64,000 bases of DNA. Source: Flavobacterium sp. MDT1-60 (lineage in GTDB: Bacteria > Bacteroidota > Bacteroidia > Flavobacteriales > Flavobacteriaceae). The notes under the pieces were generated by a model. It did no database searches and had not been told where the DNA came from. It saw only the letters and a list, made by a program, of their open reading frames with translations. The stretch lies in the NCBI RefSeq assembly GCF_014844035.1, contig NZ_CP062159.1, positions 2,728,001-2,792,000 of the forward strand, given 5' to 3'. The translations under genes were made by a program, and so were the position numbers. Shown here one piece after another: positions 25,407 to 33,990 of this stretch (within the stretch, counting starts at the first letter, position 1; the number at the start of each line of letters is the position of its first letter).

Positions 25407-26104
25407 TGAAAGAAACCAAAAAATGCATTATTGTAGATGATGAGCCGGCGGCACATTATGTTTTGGCGAATTATATCAAACAAAATCCCGAATTGGAACT
25501 TGTTTTTCAGGGTTATAACGGAATCGAAGCGATGAATTACCTGCGTGAAAATAAAGTCGATTTGATGTTTCTGGATATTAATATGCCGGAGATTTCAGGA
25601 ATGGAATTATTAAAGATTATTCCGAATCATCCTCATACTATTTTAACTACAGCTTATTCTGAATTTGCATTAGAAAGCTATGATTATGGCGTGATTGATT
25701 ATCTTTTGAAACCGATTTATTTTCCGAGATTTTTGAAAGCGATAGACCGATTTTTTTCAACAGAAAATGCAAAAGTGAAAGAAGAGGAAGTAACTGTAAA
25801 TTCGATCAGTGTAAAAGTGGATGGTTATTTTATGGATATTGAATTAGACCAGCTTTTATTCGCACAGAGTTTTGGGAATTACGTGAAACTGCACACAATT
25901 AAAAGAACGTATTTGGCCTCAATAACCACAAGCGAATTAGAAAAATGCCTGCCGGAAAAGAGTTTTATGCGCATTCATAAATCGTATATCGTTGCTTTGG
26001 ATAAAATTGATGCTACGGAAAAGGACTTTGTGATCCTTAAAAATGAAAAACTCCCCATTGGGATTACCTATAAAAGAGAACTCTCTGATCGGATTAAAAA
26101 ATAA
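25406..26104 (+). CDS. LytTR-family response regulator
   Basis: 232 residues. The receiver domain (1-120) has the acidic pair DD (11-12), phospho-acceptor Asp57 in VDLMFLDINMP, Thr80 region ILTTAYSEFA and Lys in YLLKPI. The C-terminal LytTR domain (about 133-232) has LLFAQSFGNYVKLHTIKRTYLAS and SFMRIHKSYIVALDKI. LytTR proteins bind direct repeats about 10 bases apart near promoters. Encoded divergent from the efflux operon, so that operon is the most likely target. Confidence 0.93.
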   Translation: MKETKKCIIVDDEPAAHYVLANYIKQNPELELVFQGYNGIEAMNYLRENKVDLMFLDINMPEISGMELLKIIPNHPHTILTTAYSEFALESYDYGVIDYLLKPIYFPRFLKAIDRFFSTENAKVKEEEVTVNSISVKVDGYFMDIELDQLLFAQSFGNYVKLHTIKRTYLASITTSELEKCLPEKSFMRIHKSYIVALDKIDATEKDFVILKNEKLPIGITYKRELSDRIKK

Positions 26105-26256
26105 TGAATTGTTAGACGCAAGAAGCTAGATGCAAGAAGCAAGAGGCAGATGTCAGAGGCAAGATGGATGATGTAAAATTTAAGATTTAAAAAGAAATTA
26201 GACTTGCACAATTCACAATTCAAAAAAATACTGCTTACTAATTCAGTTATTTAAGG

Positions 26257-26294
26257 AAAAGCCTGTAGAAGATCAATTTTTCGCAGGCTTTTTT
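26257..26294. terminator. Bidirectional terminator
   Basis: 9-bp perfect stem AAAAGCCTG (26257-26265)/CAGGCTTTT (26284-26292), 18-base loop, then TT GATTTG; A-rich on the other side. It lies between the convergent regulator (+) and DUF4386 (-) genes. The stretch just before it (26110-26165) holds short 'gcaagaagc' repeats. Confidence 0.7.
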
Positions 26295-26308
26295 GATTTG
26301 TATATTTT

Positions 26309-27037
26309 TTATACCGAATTTTTTAGCATTTTTTGTTTCCAGACCGTCAGGTTTACGCCTTTAAAAATAAACCAAAGAGTCAATGATAATTCTGCAATAA
26401 AGCAGGGTAATAACAAGGCAAGATTAGAAAATTCTGGCGCAAGAATTAACGCAAAACTGTTTGTTACATAACACAAGCCTGCAATTGCCATCATGACTCC
26501 CAAAGCTTTTGGCAAATAACCCGATTTGAAGATCAAATAACCTTCGATAAGACAAACAAATGCAAAAAAGATCAATCCGATGGCAAATCCAAAATCGTGT
26601 AATTTAATAGACAAATACGATAAGGTATTCAGTTGATCGTGACTAAATGATTTTAAATATTCAGCATCTCCAAGGAAAAATAAAGCAGCCAGAAGATTTA
26701 GTTTGTTGAGGGCCAATACTGCGGTTTGAATTAAATTAAAAGATAAATTCAGTAAAGCCAGTTTTTTATTTATGGGTCTCAATAAGTAATACAAAAGAAT
26801 CATAATAGGCAGGTCGAAAATGTGCATGATTAAATCGCCCGCAATTCCGATTCGCCATAGAAATTCTGAATGGATAATATTGTTGGCAGTCATAGTTGGA
26901 TCTCCATAAACCAATAATTTATTCCGAACTAAAAGTTGTCCGAATATGCCGGCAATTATGATAATGAGATAGAGTATTCCGCCAATTCTGATATAAAGCT
27001 GAGGCGAATCTTCAAATTTTTTAAGGTTAAATTTCAT
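26309..27037 (-). CDS. DUF4386 family membrane protein
   Basis: 242 residues with about six hydrophobic segments. RIGGILYLIIIIAGIFGQLL, NNIIHSEFLWRIGIAGDLI and the later FIAELSLTLWFIFKG are typical of DUF4386. No catalytic residues are known for the family. It is a single gene on the minus strand, convergent with the LytTR regulator, and divergent from a PepSY-like gene. Function unknown beyond an inner membrane location. Confidence 0.85.
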   Translation of the reverse strand: MKFNLKKFEDSPQLYIRIGGILYLIIIIAGIFGQLLVRNKLLVYGDPTMTANNIIHSEFLWRIGIAGDLIMHIFDLPIMILLYYLLRPINKKLALLNLSFNLIQTAVLALNKLNLLAALFFLGDAEYLKSFSHDQLNTLSYLSIKLHDFGFAIGLIFFAFVCLIEGYLIFKSGYLPKALGVMMAIAGLCYVTNSFALILAPEFSNLALLLPCFIAELSLTLWFIFKGVNLTVWKQKMLKNSV

Positions 27038-27234
27038 AGTGGTTGGTAGTTTAAGGTAAGACGTATTAATTCTCAGTTTGTTACTGATTTTTTAACATTT
27101 TTTTAAAAGTGTATTTATACTTTTTAAAAATAAGCTTATGTGTAAAAAATATCTTTAAAATCTAGTTTTTGTTATAAAAAAAGTAGTAATTTTAATACGC
27201 TGATTTGATTGGTAAATTTAAAAAAATTGAAATC

Positions 27235-27708
27235 ATGAAAAACGTATTTGTAGCTGTTTTCTTTTTATGCAGCGGCTTTTTGATGGCGCAGGAAGGAATT
27301 AATATGAAGGAGAAAATTACACCGCCTGAGAAAGTTTTATTCACTTTTCAGAAAGAATATCCAAATAAAGTACCCGTTTGGGCAATGGAATATGTGGGAG
27401 ATGATAATGATGAAGTGCGATACGAAGCGAAATTCAAAACAGATACAAATGCCGAAGCGCTTGCCGTTTATGACAATTTGGGTGTTTTAAAAGCTTACGA
27501 ATTACAGATTCCGTTAAGTCAGTTGCCAGCAAAAGCACAGGCTTATCTGAAGAAAAATTATCCACCAAAAGCCATTCGTGAAATTGCGGTTGTAGTAGAT
27601 TATAAAAACAAAACAACCTATGAAGTTATAGTAGAAAAAGATGCCAGATTTTATGATGTAGTCTTCGATAACAACGGCGGTTTTGATGTCATTATAGAGA
27701 AAAATTAA
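27235..27708 (+). CDS. PepSY-like secreted protein
   Basis: 157 residues from ATG 27235. The frame is open from 27205, but this ATG leads directly into a signal peptide (MKNVFVAVFFLCSGFLMAQ). The mature part shows the PepSY-like (beta-lactamase-inhibitor-like) pattern: KVLFTFQKEYPNKVPVWAME...YEAKF, then AKAQAYLKKNYPPKAIREIAVV...YEVIVEKDARFYDVVFD. This small periplasmic fold is common in Bacteroidetes and may bind or inhibit a protease, but no partner is adjacent. A strong terminator follows. Confidence 0.8.
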   Translation: MKNVFVAVFFLCSGFLMAQEGINMKEKITPPEKVLFTFQKEYPNKVPVWAMEYVGDDNDEVRYEAKFKTDTNAEALAVYDNLGVLKAYELQIPLSQLPAKAQAYLKKNYPPKAIREIAVVVDYKNKTTYEVIVEKDARFYDVVFDNNGGFDVIIEKN

Positions 27709-27747
27709 AATACGCTTGCTTACTAATTCAAATATATTTAAAACGAC

Positions 27748-27786
27748 AAACCCGATAGAGATTAAAAATCTATCGGGTTTTGTTTT
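27748..27786 (+). terminator. Intrinsic terminator after the PepSY-like gene
   Basis: 12-bp perfect stem AAACCCGATAGA (27748-27759)/TCTATCGGGTTT (27769-27780), 9-base loop, then TGTTTTTT. Confidence 0.85.
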
Positions 27787-27877
27787 TTAAATTATAAAAC
27801 TGTTAGGTTTCATTTATTGAAGGAATTGTCATTTCACTTTTTACCATTTACAATTAACCATTCATAATTCACAATTA

Positions 27878-28642
27878 TTAAAGATTCATTCCTCCAGAAA
27901 CTTCAATACGCTGCGCATTTATCCAGCGCGCGTCTTCAGTACATAGAAAAGCAACAACACCGCCAATATCGTCTGGTAAACCAACTCTTCCTAAAGCAGT
28001 TACTGATGCAATTTGTTGATTCATTTGTTCGTTGTCGCGAACAACACCTCCGCCAAAATCAGTTTCGATGGCACCCGGAGCTACAACATTGGCTCTTATT
28101 TTTCTTTCACCTAATTCTTTTGCCTGATATTTGGTTAAAGTTTCGATAGCGCCTTTCATAGAAGCATAAGCCGCATAACCAGGGAAAGAAAATCTCGCCA
28201 AACCAGTTGAAATATTTACGATTCCGCCGCCGTCATTCATTACATTCAATGCTTTTTGAGTTAAGAAAAACGGTCCCTTGAACTGAATATTGGTCAATTG
28301 ATCAAATTCAGCTTCTGTAGTTCCGATAAAAGAATTATGAATTCCGATTCCGGCATTGTTTACCAGGAAATCAAATCTATCAGTTTTAAAAGTACTTTTT
28401 AATGTTGTTGAAACACTTCCGAAGAAAGAATCAAAAGTACCTGAATCCGCTACGTTTAATTGAAGTGAAGCTGCTTTCTGACCTAAGTTTTCGATTTCTT
28501 TTACTACTGAGTCAGCTTCTTCTTTTTTACTGTTGTAGGTAATGATGACGTCAATTCCTTTTTTTGCAATTGCGATTGCCATATTTTTCCCTAAACCTCT
28601 GCTGCCGCCTGTTACTAAGGCGATTTTTGTATTTATTGCCAT
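27878..28642 (-). CDS. SDR-family oxidoreductase
   Basis: 254 residues, classical short-chain dehydrogenase: nucleotide motif TGGSRGLG (11-18), NNAG in FLVNNAGIGIH, catalytic Ser in NISTGLARF and YxxxK in YAASMKGA-like context (YASMK), and the C-terminal FLCTEDARWINAQRIEVSGG. The 3-oxoacyl-ACP reductase-like C-terminus predicts an NAD(P)-dependent ketone/alcohol reaction; substrate unknown. Third of a minus-strand set AraC regulator-SDR-SDR. Confidence 0.9.
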   Translation of the reverse strand: MAINTKIALVTGGSRGLGKNMAIAIAKKGIDVIITYNSKKEEADSVVKEIENLGQKAASLQLNVADSGTFDSFFGSVSTTLKSTFKTDRFDFLVNNAGIGIHNSFIGTTEAEFDQLTNIQFKGPFFLTQKALNVMNDGGGIVNISTGLARFSFPGYAAYASMKGAIETLTKYQAKELGERKIRANVVAPGAIETDFGGGVVRDNEQMNQQIASVTALGRVGLPDDIGGVVAFLCTEDARWINAQRIEVSGGMNL

Positions 28643-28682
28643 TTTTATATAATGTTTATTGTTGATTGTTATTGGTGAAATG

Positions 28683-28748
28683 TAAGATGCAAGAAGTAAG
28701 ATGTTTTACGATTTACATCATATCTTTTTTCTTGCTTCTTGCATCTTA
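28683..28748. repeat. Inverted repeat overlapping the end of the upstream SDR gene
   Basis: Perfect 14-base arms TAAGATGCAAGAAG (28683-28696) and CTTCTTGCATCTTA (28735-28748). The right arm covers the stop codon of the SDR at 28746. A stem-loop here could separate expression of the two SDR genes. Similar 'atgcaagaag' text occurs at 26125. Confidence 0.6.
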
Positions 28749-29468
28749 TGAATGTAATGCCTCAAATGAAGCTTTTAATTCCGGGACACTTGCGTTTAGT
28801 CTGGTTTCACTGGTGCCGAAAGTAAGCTCGTTTCTGCCTTGTTTTAATTGCTCAAAAATTGAAACAATAAAGTCGGCCACACTTGGATGCGCATCATGTA
28901 AGCCTGTGCCGCCAAGATCTGTATTCAAAGCAGGTGGAATGATTTCAATTACTTCAATGTTTTTTGCTTTTAAAATATGACGAAGTGAAAGCGTAAACGA
29001 ACGGAAAAAAGCTTTTGTAGCCGAATAAACCGGAACTTTTGCAAAAGGCGAAAAGGCCAATCCGGAAGTTACATTCATTACTGTTGTAAGCGATTTTAAC
29101 TGAATAAATAACGAAGTTAAATGCAAAGGCGCTTCGATATTAGTATTAAGCTCTGTTTTCATGCTCTCGTAGAAATCAGCATCGGTAACAGAAACCCATT
29201 TCTGAATTCCGGCATTGTTGATTAATACATTTAAATCAGGGTGATTTTCTGTAATCCATTCGTATAGTGCGATGCGCTCTTTTTCATCTGATAAGTCACA
29301 TACTTTTGTAATTACGCTTGGAAATTTTGCTTTAACTTCATTTAAAACAGATTCTCTTCTTCCGCAGATAATTACGGTATTATTTTCCTGAATAAAGCGT
29401 TCAGTCAGGCCAAGTCCAATGCCGCTTGCACCGCCTGTTATTAAAATTTTGTTGTTTGCTAAGTTCAT
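28746..29468 (-). CDS. SDR-family oxidoreductase (DltE-like)
   Basis: 240 residues. TGGASGIGLGL (12-22), NNAGIQKW, and the active-site Tyr-Lys in YSATKAFF are present. The C-terminal half (VIEIIPPALNTDLGGTG...) is of the type seen in DltE-like SDRs, whose substrates are mostly unknown. Located 103 bp upstream of another SDR and 169 bp downstream of an AraC-type gene, all on one strand; probably controlled by that regulator. Confidence 0.88.
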   Translation of the reverse strand: MNLANNKILITGGASGIGLGLTERFIQENNTVIICGRRESVLNEVKAKFPSVITKVCDLSDEKERIALYEWITENHPDLNVLINNAGIQKWVSVTDADFYESMKTELNTNIEAPLHLTSLFIQLKSLTTVMNVTSGLAFSPFAKVPVYSATKAFFRSFTLSLRHILKAKNIEVIEIIPPALNTDLGGTGLHDAHPSVADFIVSIFEQLKQGRNELTFGTSETRLNASVPELKASFEALHS

Positions 29469-29637
29469 CTTTTTGATCTTTTAAATTGATAAGACAAAGG
29501 TAGGAGCAAAGCAGCGTTGGGGAATTGTAAATTTCAAACCGAAGTTTGCGAAATTCAAATCAGAAATAATAAATTCCAATTTTTAAAACTCCAAATTCCA
29601 AATTGGGAAACTTTAAACTTGAAACCTGAAACAAAAA

Positions 29638-30561
29638 TCAACTTCGGAATGCTAAAGGCGTAAAAGAAGTTTGTTTTTTAAAGAAATTAGAAAAATGCGC
29701 TAGTTCTTCAAAACCTAGAGAAAAAGCAATTTCAGAAATGTTCCAGTCGGTTTGTTTTAAAAGGATTTTGGCTTCGTTTATCAAACGTGTGCTAATTAAT
29801 TCGGTTGTGGTTTTTCCGGTATTTTCTTTTAAAACCTTATTCAAATGATTCACATGAACGGATAATCTTTCTGCAAAGTCCTTGGCCGTTCTTAGTTCTA
29901 ATCGCTGATGCGGAGATTCAATAGGGAATTGCCTTTCTAATAATTCGGCAAATAAAGAAGAAACTCTCGCAGCCGAATTATGTTTGGAATAAAGTGCAGT
30001 TATAGGTTGTAATTTCTGCCCAAAGTGAATTAACTCGGCAACATAATTTCGGATCAAATCGTATTTATAGATATAATCTGAATTGATTTCTTTTTGTATT
30101 TTGTTGAAAATCAATTCAACTTCGACAACTTCTTCATTGGTAAGCTGAAAAATCGGATACCCGTCAGAAGCAAAAATGGGAAGATCATCCAAATCAATTC
30201 CGCTTTTATTTTTGGATAAAAACTCGCTTGTAAAAACACAAAATTGCCCGGATTGATTGGTGTCTTGCGGTATATAATTATACGGGATTTTAGGCGTAGC
30301 AAATAAAAGTCCCTGCTTTTCGATTTCAATTATTTTATCAGCATATTCAGATCTGTTTTTGCCTCGTATCAAACTTATTTTGTAGTAAGCTCTTCTGTCA
30401 TAAGGCATAGCTGATTTTCCCTGCATTCTCTCCAGCAGTTCTTTAATGTCAAATACATTAAAATGACCAATTTCTTTTTTGATGTCGTTGGGTAATAAGG
30501 AACTTGGTTCAATAGAGGTGCCTTTGGTAATATCCTGGTAAAATGAATCTAGGGATTTCAT
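29638..30561 (-). CDS. AraC-family transcriptional regulator
   Basis: 307 residues. The N-terminal ~180 residues are a cupin-like effector region (SLIRGKNRSEYADKIIEIEK). The C-terminal domain has two HTH motifs: the first about RLSVHVNHLNKVLKENTG, the second DWNISEIAFSLGFEELAHFSNFFKKQTSFTPLAF, the AraC signature. Precedes the two SDR genes on the same strand and is the likely activator of them. The inducer is unknown. Confidence 0.9.
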   Translation of the reverse strand: MKSLDSFYQDITKGTSIEPSSLLPNDIKKEIGHFNVFDIKELLERMQGKSAMPYDRRAYYKISLIRGKNRSEYADKIIEIEKQGLLFATPKIPYNYIPQDTNQSGQFCVFTSEFLSKNKSGIDLDDLPIFASDGYPIFQLTNEEVVEVELIFNKIQKEINSDYIYKYDLIRNYVAELIHFGQKLQPITALYSKHNSAARVSSLFAELLERQFPIESPHQRLELRTAKDFAERLSVHVNHLNKVLKENTGKTTTELISTRLINEAKILLKQTDWNISEIAFSLGFEELAHFSNFFKKQTSFTPLAFRS

Positions 30562-30655
30562 ATGCTTGAATTGTAAAATTCAAATATACGAAAAATTGAT
30601 TTTAGTTTCAGGTTTCAGGTTTTCTTTGTTTCAGGTTCTTTGGTTTGTGTGGATT

Positions 30656-30815
30656 TAACCGCAAGGTTCGCAAGGGTTTACGCAAAGGGCGCTAGTAATT
30701 TCTCGCAAAATCGCGAAGTCGTAAAGAAAATAAACTTTGCGACTTCGCGACTTTGCGAGATTAAATAAGGCAGCTTTGCTAACCTCGCGTAAATCTTTGC
30801 GAACCTTGCGGTTAG
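30656..30815. repeat. Long nested hairpin repeat
   Basis: An outer inverted repeat (AACCGCAAGGTTCGCAA near 30658 and TTGCGAACCTTGCGGTT near 30799) encloses an inner one (TCTCGCAAA.TCGCGAAGTC ... GACTTCGCGACTTTGCGAGA, about 30701-30763). The inner arms are ~26 bases with two mismatches. It occupies the gap between two minus-strand genes and overlaps the 2H phosphoesterase stop at 30812. 'Cgcaaag' text of the same kind appears near 6150, 11220 and 18070. Confidence 0.65.
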
Positions 30816-31375
30816 AATAAAGTTCCCTGAATTAATTCCGGCTGAGGATTACTTCCAAATGGAATCGTATCAATTACAAAAAACTGCTTTTTAATTGGAT
30901 CCAATTCTCGTAATACAATTTCACAGCACAAAAAATCAATATCAATTGTAGTGAAAAGCTGTGCCGCTATTTTAAGATTTTCGGGAGTTAATCTTCGGGC
31001 AATGGACATATGTGGATCGTCGCTTTTTTTAAGGCTTAAAGGTTTTAATATTTCTTGTGTTTTTTTGAGGATCGGTTTTAATTTTGCTTTCGAATCTTCA
31101 TTGGGAGCAATAAAAAAGGCACCGCTATTTTCGTAAAATCCGAAGTGATCTAAATAAACTTGAAATGGAGTAAACGTGTCGCAGATTTTAAATAGTTTTT
31201 GTTTGTATTTATCCATTTCAGTTTCCGAAATTGTAAACTCACAAATCGTAATATGTGCAACAGAATTACAGCTGTTATACCAATCTATTTTATTTTTCAG
31301 ATAATCTTTTATCGTTTTGACAGCATCGATAGCTTCTTGCGAAGGGTAAATGGCAACTGAATATTTCTTTTCCAT
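30812..31375 (-). CDS. 2H phosphoesterase-type protein (2'-5' RNA ligase-like)
   Basis: 187 residues. Two H-x-(T/S) motifs, AHITI (His41) and PHMSIAR (His122), lie about 80 residues apart, the hallmark of the 2H phosphoesterase superfamily (LigT, cyclic phosphodiesterases). These enzymes act on 2',3'-cyclic phosphates or 2'-5' bonds in nucleotides; which one cannot be told here. The length is normal for the family. It begins 16 bp after the stop of the CocE-type hydrolase gene, so they may be co-transcribed. Confidence 0.8.
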   Translation of the reverse strand: MEKKYSVAIYPSQEAIDAVKTIKDYLKNKIDWYNSCNSVAHITICEFTISETEMDKYKQKLFKICDTFTPFQVYLDHFGFYENSGAFFIAPNEDSKAKLKPILKKTQEILKPLSLKKSDDPHMSIARRLTPENLKIAAQLFTTIDIDFLCCEIVLRELDPIKKQFFVIDTIPFGSNPQPELIQGTLF

Positions 31376-31391
31376 TATATAAAAAATGATT

Positions 31392-33653
31392 TTATAATTT
31401 CAGGATTGGTAATGTAATCGTGCTGTTTGTATACCATTTTATTTCTAATGGCTCTTTGGCATCGGCGAGTGTTTCAGAACTAACATCTTTTCCTGAACCA
31501 TAATTCACTTCCCAATTTGGATTTTTATTAACTCCCATAACAATAACAATAGAACTTCCTTTTTGTAACTCTTTCGAAGTTATAAAAGTTTGATTGATAT
31601 CGATAGTTTCGATTTTATTTGGCAGTAATAGTTGCCTTTTAGTTCTGTCTTTTGCTAAACTTGCTCTTTGTAAATTATTGCTTAAAGCAAAATATTGACC
31701 CTTTGCAGTTTTTTCATAAAGCTGTAATTCAACATCAATATCTTTTTTATTACTGCTTATTTTTAAGGAAGCTTTTAATGAACCACTTATAATTACAGGT
31801 TCTGAAATTGGGTCACTTTCAAAAACTAATAAGTGTTTTTCGGGCTTAATAATAGAATCAATAACATTAGGAAATCCATTTATGTAATTGTCGTTGTAAA
31901 TATTAATCTCAGAACGATCTTTAAAATCCACTATTTGATTAATAGAGGTTGTCTTTTTAGGAGCTGTTTTTTGTAAAGAATATTTGGTGTCTTTGCTGCT
32001 TAGATAAAAAGTAAGATCCTGATTGTGCATTTTTTCTAATGATGCAACACTTTTCCATTCGTTTTTGCCCATGATTTCAAAGTTTACTTTATCTTTTAAA
32101 ATATCCGGACGTTTCGCATCTTTTAGGATATAATCAAACCATTGGAAAATAATAGTATTAATTGGAATATTTGCCGCTTCATCTATTACATATCCTCCTA
32201 ATTCTTTTTTTGGATGTCCCTGTGAACCTCCATGATCATAAGGCCCAATTATTAAATAATAGTTGTTTGTTTTATTGTATTTTTGATATTGATTATAATA
32301 GTACATAGCACCGAGCTGATCGTCGTCATAATAGCCAGTAGTGCTTAAAATGGGAATATTTATGTTGGCAAAAGCTTCTTTTTGAGGCGTCATATTTTGC
32401 CAATAAGTATCATATGTTGGATGATCTAACCATCTTTGAAATAACGGTGAAGGATTACCTTCTATTGAATCTAAGCTCCTAAAGCTGTTGCCACTTTTAT
32501 AATATTGAGAAAAAACTTCATCCCATTTTTTGCTGTTTTGAAAATCACCAAGATCTGTCAATTTATTATTAGCGACATAATGAATCCATCTTAAAGCATA
32601 ACTCATAAAAATACCATTTTGCATCGGAAAGTCAATTCCTGCACCAACAGATACTAAAGGAACAATTGTTTTTAAGGCAGGATGCACTTTTTTCATGGCA
32701 CTCCATTGTGCAAATCCCAGATAACTTCCGCCATATAATCCGATTTTGCCATTGCACCACGGTTGTTTGCTAACCCAATCCAGAATGTAATAAGCATCAT
32801 CGCCGTCGTGTTCGTAAGGTTCGATAGGATCATTGCTTAAATTTTTACCTCTTGTATTGGCAATAAAACCAACGTAACCCATATTAGCTATTTCTTTGCA
32901 TTGGCTTAGTTCATTTCCAGCATAGATATTATATTTCATTACCACCGGTTGTGGCTGGGATACATTTCTATATCTGACCATAGTACCGGAAATTGTACTT
33001 TTGTTTGGTAACGTAATAATGATGTTTTTATCGATTATGTAAGTATCTGCTTCTATTTTATCAATTATTTTATTTGCAATAGAAAGCGTTTTACTGTAAA
33101 TAAAATATCGTGAATAATGGCGGCATAAAACCGCTGCATCTTCGGTGCTAATACTGTCGCTTGCCTGGGCGGTTTTTAAGCGTGATTCAAAATTGGTTTT
33201 CATTTCAGCCAATTTTATTTCATAATAACTTTCAGCCCAGTTTTTCCCATTATTGTCAAAGCTATTGTATAATCTGTAAAATTCAGCCGTAAAAGTCCCT
33301 TCAAAATCTGAATTTGATTTAGGTGCTTTTGTAATTGTTCTGGCATACGCTTTATAGATAAATCCCATAGGTCTGTTTGCGATGCTATCACCTAGTACCT
33401 CTTGTGAGTAGGTAACAAAATTTCGTTCCATGTCTTTGTAATCTCCCGCAACAAATTGTATTCTGGCATAGCTGTCCAAAAACGTTGCTTTGTTTGCATT
33501 TTTATAGATCGGCAGTATTTTTTTTGCCAATAAAGGCATATTTTTACTAATGCTTAGACTGTCACTGAATTTACTTTTATCGAAATATATTTTTTGTGAA
33601 GTTCCTATTTGAAAGGAGAAACAAATCAATAGTATTATGATACTCTTTGTCAT
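31392..33653 (-). CDS. CocE/NonD-family secreted hydrolase
   Basis: 753 residues with a signal peptide (IIILLICFSFQIGTSQ). Residues ~180-590 hold the alpha/beta hydrolase of the CocE/X-prolyl dipeptidyl-peptidase type: GKIGLYGGSYLGFAQW with nucleophile Ser310, STTGYYDDDQLG (acid) and YLIIGPYDHGGSQGH (His). A C-terminal jelly-roll (ISEPVIISGSLKASLKISS...) is the X-Pro peptidase C-domain. The N-terminal ~180 residues are extra. The family cleaves acyl esters or X-Pro peptides; the substrate is unknown. Upstream sits a broken porin stub. Confidence 0.85.
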   Translation of the reverse strand: MTKSIIILLICFSFQIGTSQKIYFDKSKFSDSLSISKNMPLLAKKILPIYKNANKATFLDSYARIQFVAGDYKDMERNFVTYSQEVLGDSIANRPMGFIYKAYARTITKAPKSNSDFEGTFTAEFYRLYNSFDNNGKNWAESYYEIKLAEMKTNFESRLKTAQASDSISTEDAAVLCRHYSRYFIYSKTLSIANKIIDKIEADTYIIDKNIIITLPNKSTISGTMVRYRNVSQPQPVVMKYNIYAGNELSQCKEIANMGYVGFIANTRGKNLSNDPIEPYEHDGDDAYYILDWVSKQPWCNGKIGLYGGSYLGFAQWSAMKKVHPALKTIVPLVSVGAGIDFPMQNGIFMSYALRWIHYVANNKLTDLGDFQNSKKWDEVFSQYYKSGNSFRSLDSIEGNPSPLFQRWLDHPTYDTYWQNMTPQKEAFANINIPILSTTGYYDDDQLGAMYYYNQYQKYNKTNNYYLIIGPYDHGGSQGHPKKELGGYVIDEAANIPINTIIFQWFDYILKDAKRPDILKDKVNFEIMGKNEWKSVASLEKMHNQDLTFYLSSKDTKYSLQKTAPKKTTSINQIVDFKDRSEINIYNDNYINGFPNVIDSIIKPEKHLLVFESDPISEPVIISGSLKASLKISSNKKDIDVELQLYEKTAKGQYFALSNNLQRASLAKDRTKRQLLLPNKIETIDINQTFITSKELQKGSSIVIVMGVNKNPNWEVNYGSGKDVSSETLADAKEPLEIKWYTNSTITLPILKL

Positions 33654-33825
33654 GCCGGGAAATTTATTTTTGAGGTTTTGGTTTAAATTTGTCTTCTCAA
33701 AAATAGTATAAATTTCTTATTAATCAGATAACGGTTTAAATTGTATTTAAAATTTAAACTAAGCGGAGAAAGCTGCATAAAAATAATCTTTTCCTGTTCC
33801 CTACTTCTTTTAAAAAGAACCTGCA

Positions 33826-33987
33826 TTAAATTGGGATATATTTGATTTTTTCATACCAATTTCTGGTAAAATCTTTCAAATAAGTTAGATCATCGTCATA
33901 TCGCAGCTTTTGGAATGTCATTTTTTGTTGCGCATTTGCGCTATAAAAGAATCCCAAAAGCAACAATATTCGGATTATAATCTTCAT
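33826..33987 (-). pseudogene. Truncated start of an alginate-export-type outer membrane protein
   Basis: ATG 33987 opens 53 codons to TAA 33826: a signal peptide (KIIIRILLLLGFFYSANAQ), then FQKLRYDDDLTYLKDFTRNW and YEKIKYIPI. This opening matches my memory of flavobacterial alginate-export (AlgE-like) porins, which continue for ~400 more residues; nothing of the barrel is left downstream. The start is 3 bp after the amidohydrolase stop, so it was once the next gene of that operon. A short secreted peptide is the alternative. Confidence 0.5.
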
Positions 33988-33990
33988 GAT

